Shown: one piece after another, positions 62,046-64,000 of the stretch
Layout of the letters: each line of letters starts with the position of its first letter
Position numbering within the stretch: position 1 is the first letter of the stretch
Source: Amycolatopsis jejuensis
GTDB lineage: Bacteria > Actinomycetota > Actinomycetes > Mycobacteriales > Pseudonocardiaceae
Direction of reading: 5' to 3'
Assembly (NCBI RefSeq): GCF_000717335.1
Contig: NZ_JNYZ01000013.1
Span: 62,001 to 126,000, forward strand
DNA length: 64,000 bases
Translations under genes and position numbers: made by a program
Notes under the pieces: generated by a model
Databases searched by the model: none
What the model was told of the DNA's origin: nothing
The model's input: the letters and a program-made list of their open reading frames with translations, nothing else

Positions 62046-62588
62046 TTACTCCTCCGGGAAGATCACCACCCGGCGCTTCGGGTCCTCGCCCTCGCTCTCG
62101 CTCGTGACGCCCTTCACGGTTGCCACTGCGTCGTGGACGACCTTGCGCTCGAACGGGCTCATCGGCTGCAGCCGGACGCGCTCGCCGTTCGACAGCACCG
62201 ACTCGGCCGTCGAGCGGCCCAGTTCGCGGAGCTCCTCGCGGCGGTCGGCTCGCCAGCCCGCGATGTCCAGCATCAGGCGGCTGCGCGAGCCCGTCTCCTG
62301 CTGGACTGCCAGGCGGGTGAGCTCCTGCAGCGCTTCGAGCACCGTGCCACGGGTGCCGACCAGCTTCTCCAGGTCCTCTCCGCCGTCGATGCTCACGATG
62401 GCGCGGCCTGCTTCGACGTCCAGGTCGATGTCGCCGTCGTAGTCGAGCAGGTCCAGCAGGCGCTCGAGATAGTCGCCGGCGATGTCACCTTCCCGCACGA
62501 GGGTGTCGTCGTCACCGCCCTGCTTCGGTTCGGCCAGTGCGCTTGTTTCGTCCTGATCGGCGTCGATCGTGTCGACCGTCTCCGACAT
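62046..62588 (-). CDS. jag: Jag/KhpB-type RNA-binding protein (KH + R3H domains)
   Basis: 180 residues. Acidic N terminus, then a KH domain (YLERLLDLLDYDGDIDLDV...GEDLEKLVGTRGTVLEALQELTRLAV) and an R3H domain (RREELRELGRSTAESVLSNGERVRLQPMSPFERKVVHDAVATV). Binds RNA and is linked to cell division and membrane-protein insertion. Conserved gene immediately downstream of yidC. ATG 62588 follows GGAGACGAAAG. Confidence 0.93.
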   Translation of the reverse strand: MSETVDTIDADQDETSALAEPKQGGDDDTLVREGDIAGDYLERLLDLLDYDGDIDLDVEAGRAIVSIDGGEDLEKLVGTRGTVLEALQELTRLAVQQETGSRSRLMLDIAGWRADRREELRELGRSTAESVLSNGERVRLQPMSPFERKVVHDAVATVKGVTSESEGEDPKRRVVIFPEE

Positions 62589-62617
62589 CTTTCGTCTCCT
62601 CTCCGAACCGGTTCGCG

Positions 62618-63766
62618 TCAGCGACGCTTCCGGCCCGACTTCCTGTTCGAGTCCTTGAGGAGTCCGGGCACCCCGGTGCCGTTCTCCTTCGATCCGTTCG
62701 GGGACTGCTTCGGCGCGCTGTCCGTGCCGTCGCCAGAGTCGGCGGCCTTCTTCTCCGAGGACGCGACACCACCGTCAGAAGAACCCGACGACGTCTGCGC
62801 GAACCCGTGCGCCGAACCGGCCTTGGTCACCTTGCGCTGCTGCCCCTGCTGCTGGTTCTTCTTCTGCTGCACCGGCTTCTGCCCGACCCGCGGCGCGGTC
62901 GGCTTCTGGCCCGGCTTCGGTCCGAGCGACGCGCGCTTCTCGGCGGCTTCTTCCTTGCGGGCGGTCTCTTCCTTGTCGATCCTGGTGTAGACGATGCGCT
63001 GCTGCATCAGCGTCCAGCCGTTGTTCGCGAGCCAGTAGAAGAGCAGGCCCAGCGGGAAGAACGCACCGAACACGAGCACGCCGAGCGGGAAGATGTACAT
63101 CGTCAGCTTGTTCATGATCGCGGTCTGCTGGCTGCCCGCCGCGGCCGCGTTCTGCCGGGACACCGAGTGCCGCGCGGTGAGGTGCGTGGCGATCGCCGCG
63201 ACGATCATCAGCGGCAGCGCCACCGGGAGCACGTTCCAGTGCCAGCCGCCGTTCGCGACGTTACCGGCGACCGCGCCGACGCCGTTGTTGACCGCCTCGC
63301 CCAGGTTGACGCCGAACAGCTTGGCGCTCGTGTAGGACACGACGTCGTGCTCGGTGAAGAAGTAGTTCTCGGTCTTCGGGCCGCCGCCGGGCGGCGGGAA
63401 GGTGAACGCACGGAGCACGTGGTTCAGGCCGATGAAGACCGGGATCTGCAGGATCATCGGAAGACAGCTGCCGAGCGGGTTGACGCCGTGTTCGCGCTGG
63501 AGCTTCTGCATCTCCTGCGCCTGGCGCTGCCGGTCGTTCGCGTACTTCTTCTGGATCTTCTTCATCTCCGGCGCGAAGTCCTGCATCTTCTTCATCGACC
63601 GGACCTGGTTCACGAACGGCTTGAACATGATGCCGCGCACGGTGAACGTGAGGAAGATGATGCCGAGGATCCAGGAGATAGCCGTGGCTTCCCCGAAGGC
63701 GAACCCGAAGACCTTGTGCCAACACCACAAGATGAAGGACACGGGGTAGTAGATGAAATCGAGCAC
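62618..63766 (-). CDS. yidC: Membrane protein insertase YidC
   Basis: 382 residues. Inserts proteins into the inner membrane, alone or with SecYEG. The N-terminal helix (MLDFIYYPVSFILWCWHKVF) is followed by FTVRGIMFKPFVNQVRSMKKMQDFAPEMKKIQKKYANDRQRQAQEMQKL, which holds the conserved hydrophilic-groove Arg and cytoplasmic helical hairpin, and then NPLGSCLPMILQIPVFIGL and further helices. The C terminus is a long basic, Gln-rich tail, possibly ribosome-binding. GTG 63766 follows GAGGAG within the yidD 3' end. Operon yidD-yidC-jag. Confidence 0.96.
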   Translation of the reverse strand: MLDFIYYPVSFILWCWHKVFGFAFGEATAISWILGIIFLTFTVRGIMFKPFVNQVRSMKKMQDFAPEMKKIQKKYANDRQRQAQEMQKLQREHGVNPLGSCLPMILQIPVFIGLNHVLRAFTFPPPGGGPKTENYFFTEHDVVSYTSAKLFGVNLGEAVNNGVGAVAGNVANGGWHWNVLPVALPLMIVAAIATHLTARHSVSRQNAAAAGSQQTAIMNKLTMYIFPLGVLVFGAFFPLGLLFYWLANNGWTLMQQRIVYTRIDKEETARKEEAAEKRASLGPKPGQKPTAPRVGQKPVQQKKNQQQGQQRKVTKAGSAHGFAQTSSGSSDGGVASSEKKAADSGDGTDSAPKQSPNGSKENGTGVPGLLKDSNRKSGRKRR

Positions 63767-63770
63767 TGAG

Positions 63771-64000
63771 CTACTCCTCGATCGGTGTTTCAGGCATGCG
63801 GTGTCGCCACGAGAACTTCTCGGGCACGGGGTCGCGGCCGGGCAGGGTCCACGGGCCGCAGCGAAGCAGCCGGCGCAGCGCGAGGTAGGAGCCGCGAGCC
63901 GCGCCGTGGCGGGTCAGGGCTTCGACCGCGTACGCGCTGCAGCTCGGGTAGAACCGGCAAGCCGGCGGGAGAAAGGGCGAGATCGCCTTGCGGTAGAACC
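63771..64000 (-). CDS. yidD: YidD membrane-insertion efficiency factor, 5' end cut by window edge
   Basis: The last 75 codons are present; the open frame runs off base 64000. Family core visible: [50 protein letters not shown], with the conserved Cys in [10 protein letters not shown] and RCGPW. It ends four bases before the yidC start, consistent with the conserved rpmH-rnpA-yidD-yidC order. YidD aids insertion of membrane proteins by YidC. Confidence 0.95.
   Translation of the reverse strand, partial: FYRKAISPFLPPACRFYPSCSAYAVEALTRHGAARGSYLALRRLLRCGPWTLPGRDPVPEKFSWRHRMPETPIEE

Noticed and set aside
1..64000. tRNA, rRNA, insertion sequence or integrase near the accessory region
   Set aside because: I looked for tRNA-like cloverleaf ends, transposase motifs and terminal repeats near 34-41 kb and saw none; the apparent insertion of the ATPase pair has no visible mobile element.

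Overview
The window is high-GC actinobacterial chromosome (roughly 70% GC, many GTG starts). It comes from close to the replication origin. Gene content and order fit Pseudonocardiales, most likely an Amycolatopsis-like organism: rpsF-ssb-rpsR-rplI-dnaB on the left, and cca-NUDIX-DUF6049-murJ-pseudokinase-sigM-trxB-trxA-cwlM-GNAT-parB-parA-rsmG-jag-yidC-yidD on the right. The same right-hand order occurs beside oriC in Mycobacterium tuberculosis. rnpA, rpmH and dnaA should lie just beyond base 64000. The species assignment is inference.

Layout. 0-3.7 kb: a partial DNase IV gene, then three related secreted proteins with a shared C-terminal membrane anchor. 3.7-5.4 kb: the S6-SSB-S18-L9 operon. 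5.5-9.3 kb: a type VII secretion cargo cassette (WXG/PPE-like proteins, DUF3558 lipoproteins, EspG); one DUF3558 copy is broken by a deletion. 9.3-12.3 kb: a gap carrying a DnaA-box cluster, dnaB, and a LigB-type dioxygenase. 12.3-16.6 kb: two secreted proteins on the minus strand, one a 1037-residue protein built from about 14 chaplin-like repeats. 17-26.7 kb: AI-2E family transporter, two-component system, small secreted protein, lipoprotein, DUF1707 protein, PTS enzyme I, a ParB-like protein, ribokinase, TetR. 26.6-34.2 kb: an SDR relic, leuS with a Leu-rich leader peptide and hairpin, a phytase-like esterase, SdpI-like and YqgE proteins, an MFS transporter.

34.3-41.4 kb is the accessory part. 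It holds a cassette of a YbaB-like protein, a small TNT-domain fragment, a YrhB/SseB/ADP-ribosylglycohydrolase fusion and a full TNT-domain protein. Next to it is a lower-GC two-gene unit made of an SMC/OLD-type ATPase and a DUF4276-like protein with TOPRIM-type acidic residues. That pair looks like an undescribed defence system and is the best candidate for a new system here.

41.4-64 kb is core genome: tRNA maturation (cca), wall synthesis (murJ, pseudokinase, cwlM, ddl), redox control (sigM, trxBA) and chromosome segregation (parAB with parS sites), ending in the jag-yidC-yidD membrane-insertion operon. A 1.4 kb convergent gap at 54.0-55.5 kb holds a second DnaA-box cluster at an abrupt change of strand composition.
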